From positions 2,666,001 to 2,730,000 of the forward strand of contig NC_008390.1 in the NCBI RefSeq assembly GCF_000203915.1: DNA of 64,000 nucleotides, given 5' to 3'. Source of the stretch: Burkholderia ambifaria AMMD. Lineage in GTDB: Bacteria > Pseudomonadota > Gammaproteobacteria > Burkholderiales > Burkholderiaceae. The position numbers and the translations under genes are program-made. Every line of letters begins with the position of its first letter. The first letter of the stretch is position 1. Below the pieces are notes generated by a model. That model saw nothing but the letters and a program-made list of their open reading frames with translations. It made no database searches and was not told the origin of the DNA. Below are positions 1 to 7,504 of this stretch, piece by piece.

Positions 1-234
1 CAGTACAACGCGACAGCGATCATACCGATCGACGTCGTGTGCCGAGACTACTTCGCGCCGATGACGGTCGCGACGCTTATCAGAAAGATCGGCTCCGGCG
101 AAATTCCGCTTCCGCTCATTCGGATGGGAAAGTCCCAGAAGTGCGCCAAGGGCATCCACGTTCAGGATCTAGCGAACTACATTGATGAGCGCCGTGCGGC
201 CGCATTGCAGGAATGCGCACAGCTGCGTGCCTGA
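1..234 (+). CDS. PrtN-like activator, 5' end cut by the window edge
   Basis: Frame 1 is open from the first base and ends with TGA at 232-234, giving 77 visible residues. The stretch from QYNATAIIPIDVVCRDYF through LPLIRMGKSQKCAKGIHV and LANYIDERR resembles the PrtN family (pyocin transcriptional activator) along its length. PrtN proteins are small DNA-binding activators of phage-tail bacteriocin or prophage genes. The missing N-terminus is probably only a few residues long. In islands and prophages such genes often lie near recombination genes, which agrees with the excisionase-like and integrase genes that follow. What it controls here cannot be seen. Family assignment is fairly secure; the role is inferred. 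Confidence 0.75.
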   Translation, partial: QYNATAIIPIDVVCRDYFAPMTVATLIRKIGSGEIPLPLIRMGKSQKCAKGIHVQDLANYIDERRAAALQECAQLRA

Positions 235-508
235 CCATGCTGATGCGTGTTGCCCATCCTATTGAGGGCAGCAGAGTCCAGCACGGCGACCCCGATCACA
301 CCCCGGTGCACCCGAATTGCCAGTAGCGCCAATGCCGAAGGCATCGACCCTGATGTGCGATCACTGTTGAGCGCACATGCAATCATGTCGAGCCGGACAC
401 AATCTGTTACGATTTCGAGAATTGAGAGGCGGCGCAATCAGGACGCCACCCCTGGCTCGCGCTACCTATATGATCTGGCAAATTCTTGCTCCATCGCAGG
501 AGCTCACC

Positions 509-1381
509 GTGCCTCTGCCGACCTACTTCAACAAGGAGACCATGTACGGATTGGTCTCTCAAGTGCTGGACGAGGGGCACAACGCACGATGCAAAGTCAT
601 TTACCTTGATTTCGCCCCCTTGAAGTTCATCGACTCGGCCGGCGTCACGGTTCTTAGCAATCTCATCGAGTTCTTGAAGAAGATCGGAGCCAAGACCTAT
701 TTCAAAGGTCACAAGACTCTCCATACGCCCGTCCGATTCTTGGACGATTCCGGCTTCTTCCGTCAGTATTTAGGGTACGATCTCCAACAAGGGGCGGCCG
801 TCCGCGCCACAACTCTCCCGCTGCAGTTGGTCGAATACTCCCGCAGCTATGGCTACATGGAAAATCGACTGGTGCCGTGGTTGGCGAATGCCCTTGAGAC
901 CGAGGAGCGGGCGCTTTCGACCGTTAAGGTCTGCTTTCAAGAAATTTTCAACAATATCAACGACCATTCGCAGGTCAACATCGGCTGCATCTTTGCACAG
1001 CACTATCCGAACAAGGACCTGATCCAAATCACGGTATCGGATTTCGGCGTCGGCATCCCTTACAGGGTGCAGCAGCTCGAGGGCAATCTGTCTGATCAGC
1101 AAGCTATCGCTCGAGCCTCGGAGCAGGGGTTTACCACCCAAACGACCGTTCGAAATCGAGGAGCCGGCCTTCACGTTTTGGTACAAAACGTCGCCGCCAG
1201 GAATGACGGGGCAGTGATGATCCACTCCCGCCGTGGTATCCTCACTTGTGTCAGGGGGAGGGATGGAGTGAAGCGAACGCCGCGTCCAGCAAAGGGGTTC
1301 TACCCTGGGACACTGATCCAGTTGGCGCTCCACACCAACACTTTTGTTTCTGACGAGATTGACGAGGAGTTCGAATGGTGA
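509..1381 (+). CDS. STAS-like plus GHKL ATPase fusion protein
   Basis: About 290 residues. The N-terminal third reads like a STAS domain (CKVIYLDFAPLKFIDSAGV, compare anti-sigma-factor antagonists). The C-terminal half carries a GHKL ATPase fold: an N-box (QEIFNNINDHS), a G1 box (DFGVGIP) and a G2-like NRGAGLHVL. I chose GTG at 509 because AGGAG lies six bases upstream; the frame is open from further upstream, and an ATG at 541 preceded by AAGGAG is an alternative. The stop overlaps the start of the next gene (ATGGTGA), so the pair should be translationally coupled. A STAS domain fused to an anti-sigma-type ATPase suggests signalling by partner switching. No histidine kinase dimerisation domain is visible. 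Domains are recognised by eye; function is unknown. Confidence 0.7.
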   Translation: MPLPTYFNKETMYGLVSQVLDEGHNARCKVIYLDFAPLKFIDSAGVTVLSNLIEFLKKIGAKTYFKGHKTLHTPVRFLDDSGFFRQYLGYDLQQGAAVRATTLPLQLVEYSRSYGYMENRLVPWLANALETEERALSTVKVCFQEIFNNINDHSQVNIGCIFAQHYPNKDLIQITVSDFGVGIPYRVQQLEGNLSDQQAIARASEQGFTTQTTVRNRGAGLHVLVQNVAARNDGAVMIHSRRGILTCVRGRDGVKRTPRPAKGFYPGTLIQLALHTNTFVSDEIDEEFEW

Positions 1382-1665
1382 TTCGCGCCCTTGATATAGT
1401 AAAGCAGTGCTACAGTAATGCAGATGGGCATAAGCTGTATGAGGCTATCTACGCGCCCATTAAGCGCGGCGAGGGAGTCGTTGTTTCATTTGATGGAGTC
1501 GACGCACTCCCTTCTTCATTTGTTAACTCAGCGTTCATCGCTCTGTTGGAGCAATTCCCGTTTCAGCGCATTCGGGAAACCCTTTCATTTGTAAACACCA
1601 CCCCTCAGATTAATCAAATGATCCGAACTCGTTTTGCATTTGAAGCTACGCGGAAAGCAACTTGA
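1375..1665 (+). CDS. Small STAS-like (DUF4325-type) protein
   Basis: A 96-residue protein with a short alpha/beta layout: GEGVVVSFDGVDALPSSFVNSAFIALLEQF, then RIRETLSFVNTTPQINQMI. This matches the STAS-like DUF4325 pattern, where a strand ending in FDG/D is followed by SSFxNxAF. It overlaps the ATPase gene by seven bases and so is very probably made together with it. Proteins of this family usually sit beside ATP-binding proteins, and a complex between the two products is the simplest model. A hairpin terminator follows at 1689-1714, closing a two-gene operon. Its biological role is unknown to me. Confidence 0.65.
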   Translation: MVIRALDIVKQCYSNADGHKLYEAIYAPIKRGEGVVVSFDGVDALPSSFVNSAFIALLEQFPFQRIRETLSFVNTTPQINQMIRTRFAFEATRKAT

Positions 1666-1688
1666 TTCGGCATTAGTTTCGGCGGAAG

Positions 1689-1714
1689 AAAACGCCCGCA
1701 TCTGCGGGCGTTTT
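1689..1714. terminator. Bidirectional hairpin terminator
   Basis: AAAACGCCCGCA is followed by TGCGGGCGTTTT, a perfect 12-base inverted repeat with A and T runs at its outer ends, so it can act in both directions. It lies between the STAS-like gene and the convergent Cas2-like gene. Confidence 0.85.
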
Positions 1715-1727
1715 CATACCTACAAGA

Positions 1728-2006
1728 CTATGATAGATTTTTCTTAAGCCAATCCCCGCAGACTTCGCTCATTCCGTACCATGCTCCCGTCGGTCGCCCC
1801 GGCGTTAGCACGAGCAACCGATCATTCTTGCCGATGTAATTTAGGAGGCGATCTCGGACTTGCGCTTCCGTTAGTGTGGTCGTGACAAGCCATGTCGAAT
1901 CGAGGCAATGCCACCAGCCCCCCAGTCCCTTAATCGCATCCTCGAGCTGCGCGTAATCGATACCGTCCTTGCCAACCAGATCGTAACCGATAAGAATCGT
2001 TGTCAT
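1728..2006 (-). CDS. Cas2-like (SinR-family) small protein, no CRISPR nearby
   Basis: A 92-residue protein. It begins MTTILIGYDLVGKDGIDYAQL, followed by AIKGLGGWWHCLDSTWLV, TEAQVRDRLLNYI and NDRLLVL. This order (strand with YDL, helix, LG..W..L.STW, helix, strand) is typical of a ferredoxin-like fold close to Cas2 and of proteins annotated as SinR family. No repeat-spacer array or cas1 is visible. The gene converges on the STAS/GHKL operon across a shared terminator and may belong to the same module. Stand-alone Cas2-like proteins can be nucleases or toxin-like, but nuclease activity is only inferred. The Asp in YDL corresponds to the Cas2 metal-binding Asp position. Confidence 0.65.
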   Translation of the reverse strand: MTTILIGYDLVGKDGIDYAQLEDAIKGLGGWWHCLDSTWLVTTTLTEAQVRDRLLNYIGKNDRLLVLTPGRPTGAWYGMSEVCGDWLKKNLS

Positions 2007-2313
2007 TTCGCTGATCTCCTAGCAATTTATTTTCCCGACAACCCAGATGAAGTTGGGCGATTAACTCTCTCGCAAACCGCGGAGTGAAGCAAGCATTGGA
2101 TAAGTCCATACGATGGCTTCGCGCCTCAATGGAGGCGTCACATTCGATAAGCCTTCTGATGCCTGGAGGTCGTTGATCGCATCCAAGCCTTACGAGGCGG
2201 ATGAGCCGGTGGCGACGACCACGGGTCGATGACTGCAATGAACCCATCGACCTGCTTGCGTGGATGCGAAGTTTACGTTCTATTAACGGCTCACCAAACT
2301 ACGGGGAAATGCA
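2007..2313. other. Gene-less stretch
   Basis: About 300 bases upstream of both the Cas2-like gene (leftward) and the next gene (rightward). It must hold both promoters. I see no convincing coding sequence, repeat or terminator in it. Confidence 0.5.
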
Positions 2314-2868
2314 ATGAAGACACCGATGCAAGTGATGGCTGAGTGGTTCGAGGCACTGCCGGAAGAAGTACAGACGCATGCAGGATTTTTGATGTATGTG
2401 GGAATCGCCGATCTCATCGGCGACAAAGAGTATCAACTCGGGAATGCCCCTGACAAAGCGTTTCTCGCATGGCTGAAGAACTCACCTAGCGGAAACCTTG
2501 GGGCGCTCACCAAGACGTTGCTCGCGCGCGAACATATCCGATTTACGATGATCGACGGGGTATGCACGCAAAAGAACTGGGACGAGGCACTTGCCAGCAA
2601 TCAATGGCTACTCGACCACTTTGAAGACCACCCCGACGCAGAGCGGATGAAAGAGACACCGCGGCAAATGATTGCGGACATTCCGAGGCGTTCCGCAGTG
2701 TTCATCAAAGCCGGAGACGAGTGGCGCACAAATGTCGCCAGTTACGTTTCAGACGAAGCAATCAGAAAATGGCATGAAGCCGCACTGCACAAGTCGATAA
2801 GCGAGAACAAGACATCAACGATTACCGTTAGCGGAACGCCGATTTACGCGGCCAATAGCCACGCCTGA
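2314..2868 (+). CDS. Hypothetical protein, 184 aa
   Basis: I do not recognise this protein. It starts MKTPMQVMAEWFEALPEEVQ after a GGGG-rich ribosome site and has no signal peptide or membrane segment. It is soluble and mixed alpha/beta, with acidic and amphipathic helices in the first half and a Thr/Ser-rich end. Codon use and composition fit the accessory region rather than the chromosomal backbone. It stands alone between the Cas2-like gene and the excisionase-like gene and could be cargo of the left element. The reading frame is long and has its own ribosome site, so it is probably a real gene. Confidence 0.6.
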   Translation: MKTPMQVMAEWFEALPEEVQTHAGFLMYVGIADLIGDKEYQLGNAPDKAFLAWLKNSPSGNLGALTKTLLAREHIRFTMIDGVCTQKNWDEALASNQWLLDHFEDHPDAERMKETPRQMIADIPRRSAVFIKAGDEWRTNVASYVSDEAIRKWHEAALHKSISENKTSTITVSGTPIYAANSHA

Positions 2869-3121
2869 CCGGCTTGTTCACCGGGTGGGTTGTTTTGTAG
2901 GTAGTCTCACTTAACAACCCAGAAATGCACACCATCATTATGTCTAAGGCTGGCGCTCCCTCATTTGCCGCACAATGCCGGCGCCGACGCTCGATCGCGT
3001 ACTTCCGCATCCAATTCCTTCTGCGCCTGGCACGCGGACGACGACAAGATGAGCGGTCGTGAATCTGGTCATGTAGGCGTAGGATTATCGCTCGTACGAA
3101 CCCTCGCGAGCCTGCATCGAT

Positions 3122-3646
3122 ATGGCCGATACCCAAGAGCATCAAGAGTGGCTGCCGCTAGAGGAAGCCGCACGTAAGATGAAGCGAGCACCGAACCCCA
3201 TCCGCATAAAGATCAGGGACGGTCGGCTCATTCGCAACGTCCATTTCCGCGTTCCCGAGCAAGGTGATATTGAGATCGACATCCGGGCCTACGTTGAGTT
3301 GCTAGCCCTCGAGAACACCGACCGCAGACTACCGCTGGTCGAGCGCATTGGCAGAGGTGAGGACCGTGAGCGTGCAGCGATGAATCAGCTTGCATCGACG
3401 CGATCGCCCACTGTTCCTGCCAAGCAAAGCAAGGAAGTTCAAAAGCTCATTCCTCTTCGTGTATGGGCTGAGATGGTGTTTGGGGAATACGCCCCGGGCA
3501 TAGCAACGCTTCGCGCATGGTGCAAAAGTGGAAAGATCCGGCCGGCGCCGAGAAAAGTCGGCGCGACCTACTTCTGCAGCCCGACGGCGCGCTATTACGA
3601 CTATGAAGCCGAGCGGCTCGATCTGATCTATGGGGATTCGTTCTAG
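3122..3646 (+). CDS. Excisionase-like protein with two winged-helix modules
   Basis: A 174-residue protein. Residues about 108-162 (LIPLRVWAEMVFG..APGIATLRAWCKSGKIRPAPRKVG.TYFCSPTARY) match the phage excisionase pattern: a short HTH, then a recognition helix and a wing ending KVG..Y.V.P.ARY. Residues about 8-60 (EWLPLEEAARKMKRAPNPIRIKIRDGRLIRNVHFRV) look like a second module of similar kind. Excisionases bend DNA at attachment sites and direct a tyrosine integrase towards excision. The gene ends only about 60 bases before a doubled GGGGGT motif that resembles an attachment site. It may belong to the left element or work with the integrase at 3954. Confidence 0.7.
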   Translation: MADTQEHQEWLPLEEAARKMKRAPNPIRIKIRDGRLIRNVHFRVPEQGDIEIDIRAYVELLALENTDRRLPLVERIGRGEDRERAAMNQLASTRSPTVPAKQSKEVQKLIPLRVWAEMVFGEYAPGIATLRAWCKSGKIRPAPRKVGATYFCSPTARYYDYEAERLDLIYGDSF

Positions 3647-3706
3647 CCAATCCGCATTGCGGCCGCTCGCCCATTAGCCGCTTCCCCCTCCTCGCCTCGA
3701 TCATCC

Positions 3707-3725
3707 GGGGGTTGTTTTGGGGGTC
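3707..3725. repeat. Doubled GGGGGT motif, likely att-type site
   Basis: GGGGGTT and GGGGGTC lie with a 12-base pitch, just after the excisionase-like gene. The layout matches the doubled motif at 11760-11781, and both are followed after 43-45 bases by the same ATGAATTCTGTCGGG box. Confidence 0.45.
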
Positions 3726-3769
3726 TTTTTGCGTGAGATACCGATCGATCCCAGCATGATCATATAGAC

Positions 3770-3791
3770 ATGAATTCTGTCGGGGGACCAG
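3770..3791 (+). repeat. Left copy of the ATGAATTCTGTCGGG box
   Basis: ATGAATTCTGTCGGGG is shared exactly with 11824-11839 in the same orientation. With one extra G, the match runs on through ACCAG and more weakly through AGCC..CCAAA. It probably marks an element end or a repeatedly used insertion context. Confidence 0.7.
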
Positions 3792-3902
3792 CCAAGCCCC
3801 AAACCTCCCCCAAGATTCCCAAGAAACTCCCCGCTCAAGCCCGTCTGGCGGCGCTCTAGCTCCTATCGTTACCCAAGGTTGCTCAGTGACAGCCAGAGAA
3901 AG

Positions 3903-3954
3903 TGTTGGTATTTTTGTTGGTATCAGAAGATACCAACAACACAGATACCAACAA
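3903..3954. repeat. GTTGGTAT array upstream of the integrase (probable attL/arm sites)
   Basis: Two direct copies of GTTGGTAT (3904 and 3915, 11-base pitch) are followed by two inverted copies, ATACCAAC, at 3930 and 3945. TTGTTGGTATC and GATACCAACAA form an 11-base perfect inverted repeat with a four-base loop. The direct doublet recurs at 11760-11781 with one mismatch in 22 bases, so the two probably flank the element as attL and attR. Confidence 0.6.
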
Positions 3955-5168
3955 TGCCTCTCACTGACATACAGGTGCGCAACGCGAAGGCCAGCGCGGC
4001 ACCATACAAACTGACGGACGGCAACGGGATGTTCTTGCTCGTCCAACCGAACGGCGCGAAGTACTGGCGCTTGTCCTACCGCTTCCTTGGCAAGCAGAAG
4101 ACGCTCGCCCTCGGCGTCTATCCGGCCGTCACGCTTGCGACGGCACGGAAGAAGCGCGACGAGGCCCGCGAGCAGATCGCGGCCGGCATCGATCCGGGCG
4201 AGGCGAAGAAGGATGCGAAACGGGCCGCCGAAATCGCGGCGGCCAACTCGTTCGAAGCGGTAGCGCGCGAGTGGTTCGACTCTCAGCGCCCGGGCTGGAG
4301 CGACGGCTACGCAGAGAAGGTGCTGAATTCGCTTGAGGTCGACGTGTTCCCCAAGATCGGTGCTCGCCCGATGGCGGAGATCGACTCGCCGCAGATGCTC
4401 AGCATCGTTCGCGAAGTCGAGGCGCGTGGGGTGCGGGAGACAGCGAAGCGGATTCTCCAGCGCTCACGCGCGGTCTTCCAGTACGGGATCATGACCGGCC
4501 GATGCTCCAGGAATCCGGCAGCCGACATCGATGCGCAGACGGTCCTGAAGAAGGGTCCCGGCGTGCAGCACATGGCCCGCGTCAAGGCGACGGAGATTCC
4601 GCAGCTCATGCGCGACATTGACGCCTACCAAGGGGACCTAGTTACCCGGCTCGCGCTCCGCCTGATGGCACTGACCTTCGTGCGGACAACGGAAATGATC
4701 CGTGCAGAGTGGTCGGAGTTTGATGAGGCCGCAGCAGAATGGCGCGTTCCGCCTGAACGCATGAAGATGCGCGACCCACACATCGTGCCGCTATCGCGGC
4801 AGGCACTCGACGTACTCGCCCAGCTCCGCGCGCTCAACGGCCAGCATCGCTTCGTGTTCTACAGCGTGCAAGGCCGAAGCCACATTTCGAACAACACCAT
4901 GCTCTATACGCTCTATCATATGGGCTACAAGTCGCGAATGACGGGGCACGGCTTTCGCGGACCGACAGCTACGGCTCTGCGTGAACTCGGCTTCGGCCGG
5001 GACGTTGTGGAGCGCCAGATGGCACACGCCGAACGCAATCAAGTAACGGCCGCCTACGTCCACGCCGAGTATCTGCCGGAGCGCAGGCGAATGATGCAGG
5101 TGTGGGGCGATCACCTCGACCGTCTCAAGGCAGGGGCGGACGTCATCCCCACTGTGTCAGTCCGATAG
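3954..5168 (+). CDS. P4-type tyrosine integrase
   Basis: A 404-residue site-specific recombinase. The N-terminus (PLTDIQVRNAKASAAPYKLTDGNGMFLLV) and LALGVYPAVTLATAR are the DUF4102 arm-binding domain of P4-type integrases. A SAM-like core-binding domain follows, then a catalytic domain with the first Arg in FVRTTEM, the HGFR box (His-x-x-Arg) and a terminal Tyr in HAEYLPERRRMMQ. The family inserts islands by recombination between short att sequences. ATG at 3954 matches the family's start; the frame is open 25 codons further upstream, but that part spans the GTTGGTAT array and is unlikely to be translated. The gene reads into the element, as expected for an integrase beside attL. Full length and apparently intact. 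Confidence 0.93.
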   Translation: MPLTDIQVRNAKASAAPYKLTDGNGMFLLVQPNGAKYWRLSYRFLGKQKTLALGVYPAVTLATARKKRDEAREQIAAGIDPGEAKKDAKRAAEIAAANSFEAVAREWFDSQRPGWSDGYAEKVLNSLEVDVFPKIGARPMAEIDSPQMLSIVREVEARGVRETAKRILQRSRAVFQYGIMTGRCSRNPAADIDAQTVLKKGPGVQHMARVKATEIPQLMRDIDAYQGDLVTRLALRLMALTFVRTTEMIRAEWSEFDEAAAEWRVPPERMKMRDPHIVPLSRQALDVLAQLRALNGQHRFVFYSVQGRSHISNNTMLYTLYHMGYKSRMTGHGFRGPTATALRELGFGRDVVERQMAHAERNQVTAAYVHAEYLPERRRMMQVWGDHLDRLKAGADVIPTVSVR

Positions 5169-5221
5169 CGGTCCCGTGTCGCCCGCGCTCTTACCCGCTA
5201 AGAACGGGATTGGGCGCTTTT

Positions 5222-5926
5222 TCAGTTGCCAAGGCGAGCGTCGCAGAACGCTTCGGTCGCGAGCAAATAAGCAACCGCGTCCCGGACCGGATCAATTTTC
5301 ACTTGCGTAAGCGCACGCTCGATCTCCACTCGATTTGTCTCGAACATCTCACGCGCGAAACTCGGTACCGCAGGCGACTTCAGAAAATGCTGGATCTCGG
5401 CAATGTTCGGTGTCGCGCCCTCTATTGGGCCGGCGGAACTGAGACGCGCTGCGAGAAAAGCGCTGAAATCTTTCGCAAATTCAAGACAAAATTGGGCCGC
5501 GTCGACGGTCGGGGCTGAAATCTCAATCAGATCACCGCCAGGACCAAACCGGTGAATGTCATTTGGTACGAAGTAGCGCCCGTCCGCCCATGCGCTTATG
5601 ACCGGATGGCCATCATGGGTAGCGGCATTCCTGCTGAGCCAAATAAACTTTCCGTGACGAAGGCCTTCGATGTCGCTCCACGTGATCTTCGGTTTCAGGA
5701 ATGTTGAGCCAGCATCTTTGAGAGTTTGGACGGTGTTGCTGAACGCAGAGAATGCGTAAACGATCCTGCCTTCCGTTTGTTCGTCTCCCTGCTGCCCAGT
5801 GCGAAATCGAAGCATTGATTGATCGCAGCATTCCACGACTGAGCGCAAGCAGAAGTCGAACTCTTTTACCTTCGACTTGAAGAAGCTAGCGACCCAGCGG
5901 CGATGCTGATCTTGCGTAAGACTCAT
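5222..5926 (-). CDS. Unknown protein with a HEPN-like RNxxxH motif
   Basis: 234 residues from ATG at 5926; the frame is open upstream, but MSLTQDQHRRWV looks like a natural start. I do not recognise the family. The stretch around residues 83-110 (WSDIEGLRHGKFIWLS, then RNAATHDGHPVIS) contains R99-N-x3-H104, which fits the catalytic R-x4-6-H signature of HEPN ribonucleases, sited after a helix as in that fold. No membrane segment is seen. It converges on the integrase gene with a 53-base gap. HEPN proteins are common in toxin-antitoxin and anti-phage systems, which would suit cargo of this element, but one short motif is weak evidence and the function remains open. Confidence 0.55.
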   Translation of the reverse strand: MSLTQDQHRRWVASFFKSKVKEFDFCLRSVVECCDQSMLRFRTGQQGDEQTEGRIVYAFSAFSNTVQTLKDAGSTFLKPKITWSDIEGLRHGKFIWLSRNAATHDGHPVISAWADGRYFVPNDIHRFGPGGDLIEISAPTVDAAQFCLEFAKDFSAFLAARLSSAGPIEGATPNIAEIQHFLKSPAVPSFAREMFETNRVEIERALTQVKIDPVRDAVAYLLATEAFCDARLGN

Positions 5927-6548
5927 TTTTGAAGAAAGCCCGTTTCGTACAAAACGCGATTGTACGGCCGCTACACAGCTCGACTGAGTCTTGCCGACAG
6001 CAAAGGTTGAACCGTTGTGGCACACGTGTCGTCATCGGGAAGAGTGGCAATCCACCATGCCTCCTTGCATGCTTATGCCCCCCTTGCCTCGCGCCTCCCA
6101 CCGATTTTTCAGACTCAGCACCGCACTACCGGTCCCCTGCATTTCGGTATGGATATGCCCCCCCTTAAGTGGGCCGGGAGTAGGAAAAACACGCGGGTGT
6201 GAACCCCCGCGTCTTGGCCCTAGACGCAGGGTCCCCCGCTTTCTGGCCGCCCTGACACTAGCGGCCGGCGCAACAATGCCCGATCGGTGCGCATAGCGGA
6301 CACCCCGTCCCAAACACGCCTCTGATGCCCGTCAAATCCGGGAGAGCCGCGCCCCGTCTAGCTAAAACGAGTTGGACATTTGGAGATAAACGTCTGAATC
6401 GGCCGAAAAGCCTTGTGGGGTAAGGCTTCGCGTGTCTCCAAACGATTTGGAGAACGCTGGATATACTGGAGACAAATCGGGCTGGATTGTTACGGTTACG
6501 GCAAGATTCACGGCAATCGCCGGCCCGGTTCCATCTGGCGCGTATCGC
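5927..6548. other. Gene-less stretch with inverted TCTCCAAA sites
   Basis: No convincing gene. It contains ATTTGGAGATA at 6378-6388, repeated exactly at 11623-11633. A perfect inverted repeat, TCTCCAAA/TTTGGAGA, spans 6435-6453, and a further TGGAGACA at 6467-6474 mirrors TGTCTCCA at 6433-6440. A GC-rich hairpin (ACGCGGG...CCCCGCGT) lies near 6191-6212. These look like recombinase or regulator sites left at the edge of a nested element. Confidence 0.5.
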
Positions 6549-7131
6549 TCAAAGTAACTTTGACGCGCGGGCCAAAAATGCCACGCAAAGGAATGCCCGC
6601 CACCGCCCTACCGGACGGCGGCGGCGTCTTTCACAGTCATGCGTGAAGATGGACGGCAGCACGCGGTAGACCATGAACTTGCCGTGACCGGGGATGTATT
6701 CCTGGCGGTACGGATAGCCGTCGCTACGCGGCATCAGCACGCCCAGCTTCATCAGTGCCTTGGCGACGATCTTCATCCACACGAAAACGGTTGTCACCGT
6801 GTGCGGCGAGGAAATGCTGTACCTGCCGCACGGCTTCCGCCTTGTCCGAGTTGCCGGTGCCACCGCGCAGTTCGAGCCAGCCTTCGAAGCAGCGACGCGC
6901 AGCCTCGACCGCTTCGCCCTGCGTCCAGCCGGTCAGTCCGTTCGCTGTCGCCAGCTCGCCAGCCACCGCAACGAGGCAGAACCGCTTAGCGACGCGCGCG
7001 ACCTGCGAATGCGAGCCGTCCGGCACCCATTGCCGCTCCAACTCGCCTTCATAGAAAGCCGCATCCGCTTGTTTCTTTGCATCACGCGCCGTTGCGCGCG
7101 CGTCCGTTACGTCCATGCGCTTCGTCATCAC
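6549..7131 (-). pseudogene. Decayed DUF927-type phage replication gene
   Basis: The residues VARVAKRFCLVAVAGELATANGL, TGWTQGEAVEAARRCFEGWL and RGGTG match the C-terminal part of DUF927/phage-primase-like helicase proteins. The reading breaks after AAHGDNRF and continues in the next frame as VWMKIVAKALMKLGVL...MVYRVLPSIF. Removing one base from the four-A run at 6784-6787 (plus strand) restores the frame, so a single-base insertion explains it. Most of the protein is also missing: the 5' part (MMTKRMDVTDARATARDAKKQADAAFYEGELERQ) is unrelated sequence fused to the tail, consistent with a large internal deletion. It is coupled to the upstream AlpA-like gene by an ATGA overlap. Confidence 0.65.
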
Positions 7132-7391
7132 ACGTACTCCGTCACTTCATTCGCAAAGTCGACTACGCGATAGTTCAGCGGATCAGCAAGATAGCGATGG
7201 ATTTCGCGATTGCTCCGGACGGTGCGGCGCTGAGTAAGGCGAATCGATGGCGGAAACCGCCCCTCACGCTCGCGCTGACGGACAGTTTCACGGGACAACT
7301 GGATGGACGAACGAAGACTTTCCCAGCGAGAAAGACCGTCAAGCAGCAGTGCGGTCGGGCTAGGCAGTGTGGCGGTGTTCTTTACGGGCAT
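7128..7391 (-). CDS. AlpA-like phage regulator
   Basis: An 87-residue protein. The central part (LSRETVRQREREGRFPPSIRLTQRRTVRSNREIHRYLADP) follows the AlpA/MerR-like winged-HTH pattern of P4-type prophage regulators: a short helix, a recognition helix, the GRFPPSI.L wing and a closing helix. AlpA proteins control integrase or excision genes in such elements. The stop overlaps the start of the decayed replication gene (ATGA), an arrangement also expected for the intact ancestor. The sequence is somewhat divergent from classic AlpA in the first helix, so the call is probable rather than certain. Confidence 0.65.
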   Translation of the reverse strand: MPVKNTATLPSPTALLLDGLSRWESLRSSIQLSRETVRQREREGRFPPSIRLTQRRTVRSNREIHRYLADPLNYRVVDFANEVTEYV

Positions 7392-7482
7392 ATGTACTCC
7401 CTAAGCATGCCTACGTCACCATTGACATAGACGGGAGCAACTATCGCCGCGCGATCAGCACGTTTTAAAGTTGAATGTCCCG

Positions 7483-7503
7483 ATTGCAGGAATGTCCTGC
7501 AAT
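7483..7503. promoter_or_regulatory. Perfect inverted repeat upstream of the AlpA-like gene
   Basis: ATTGCAGGA and TCCTGCAAT form a 9+9 perfect inverted repeat with a three-base centre. It lies about 95 bases upstream of the AlpA-like start and just after the stop of the preceding gene. It could be an operator or a terminator stem; no T run follows directly. Confidence 0.45.
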
Positions 7504-7504
7504 T

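Noticed and set aside
3879..3953. Upstream 25-codon extension of the integrase
   Set aside because: It translates the GTTGGTAT array and does not match the family; the ATG at 3954 fits the usual N-terminus.
6191..6212. GC-rich hairpin as a terminator
   Set aside because: It has no T run on either side and no gene ends into it closely.
6550..6562. CAAAGTAACTTTG palindrome, with a similar CAAAGTGACTTTT near 11419
   Set aside because: Suggestive of a shared operator, but too short and only partly matching to rely on.
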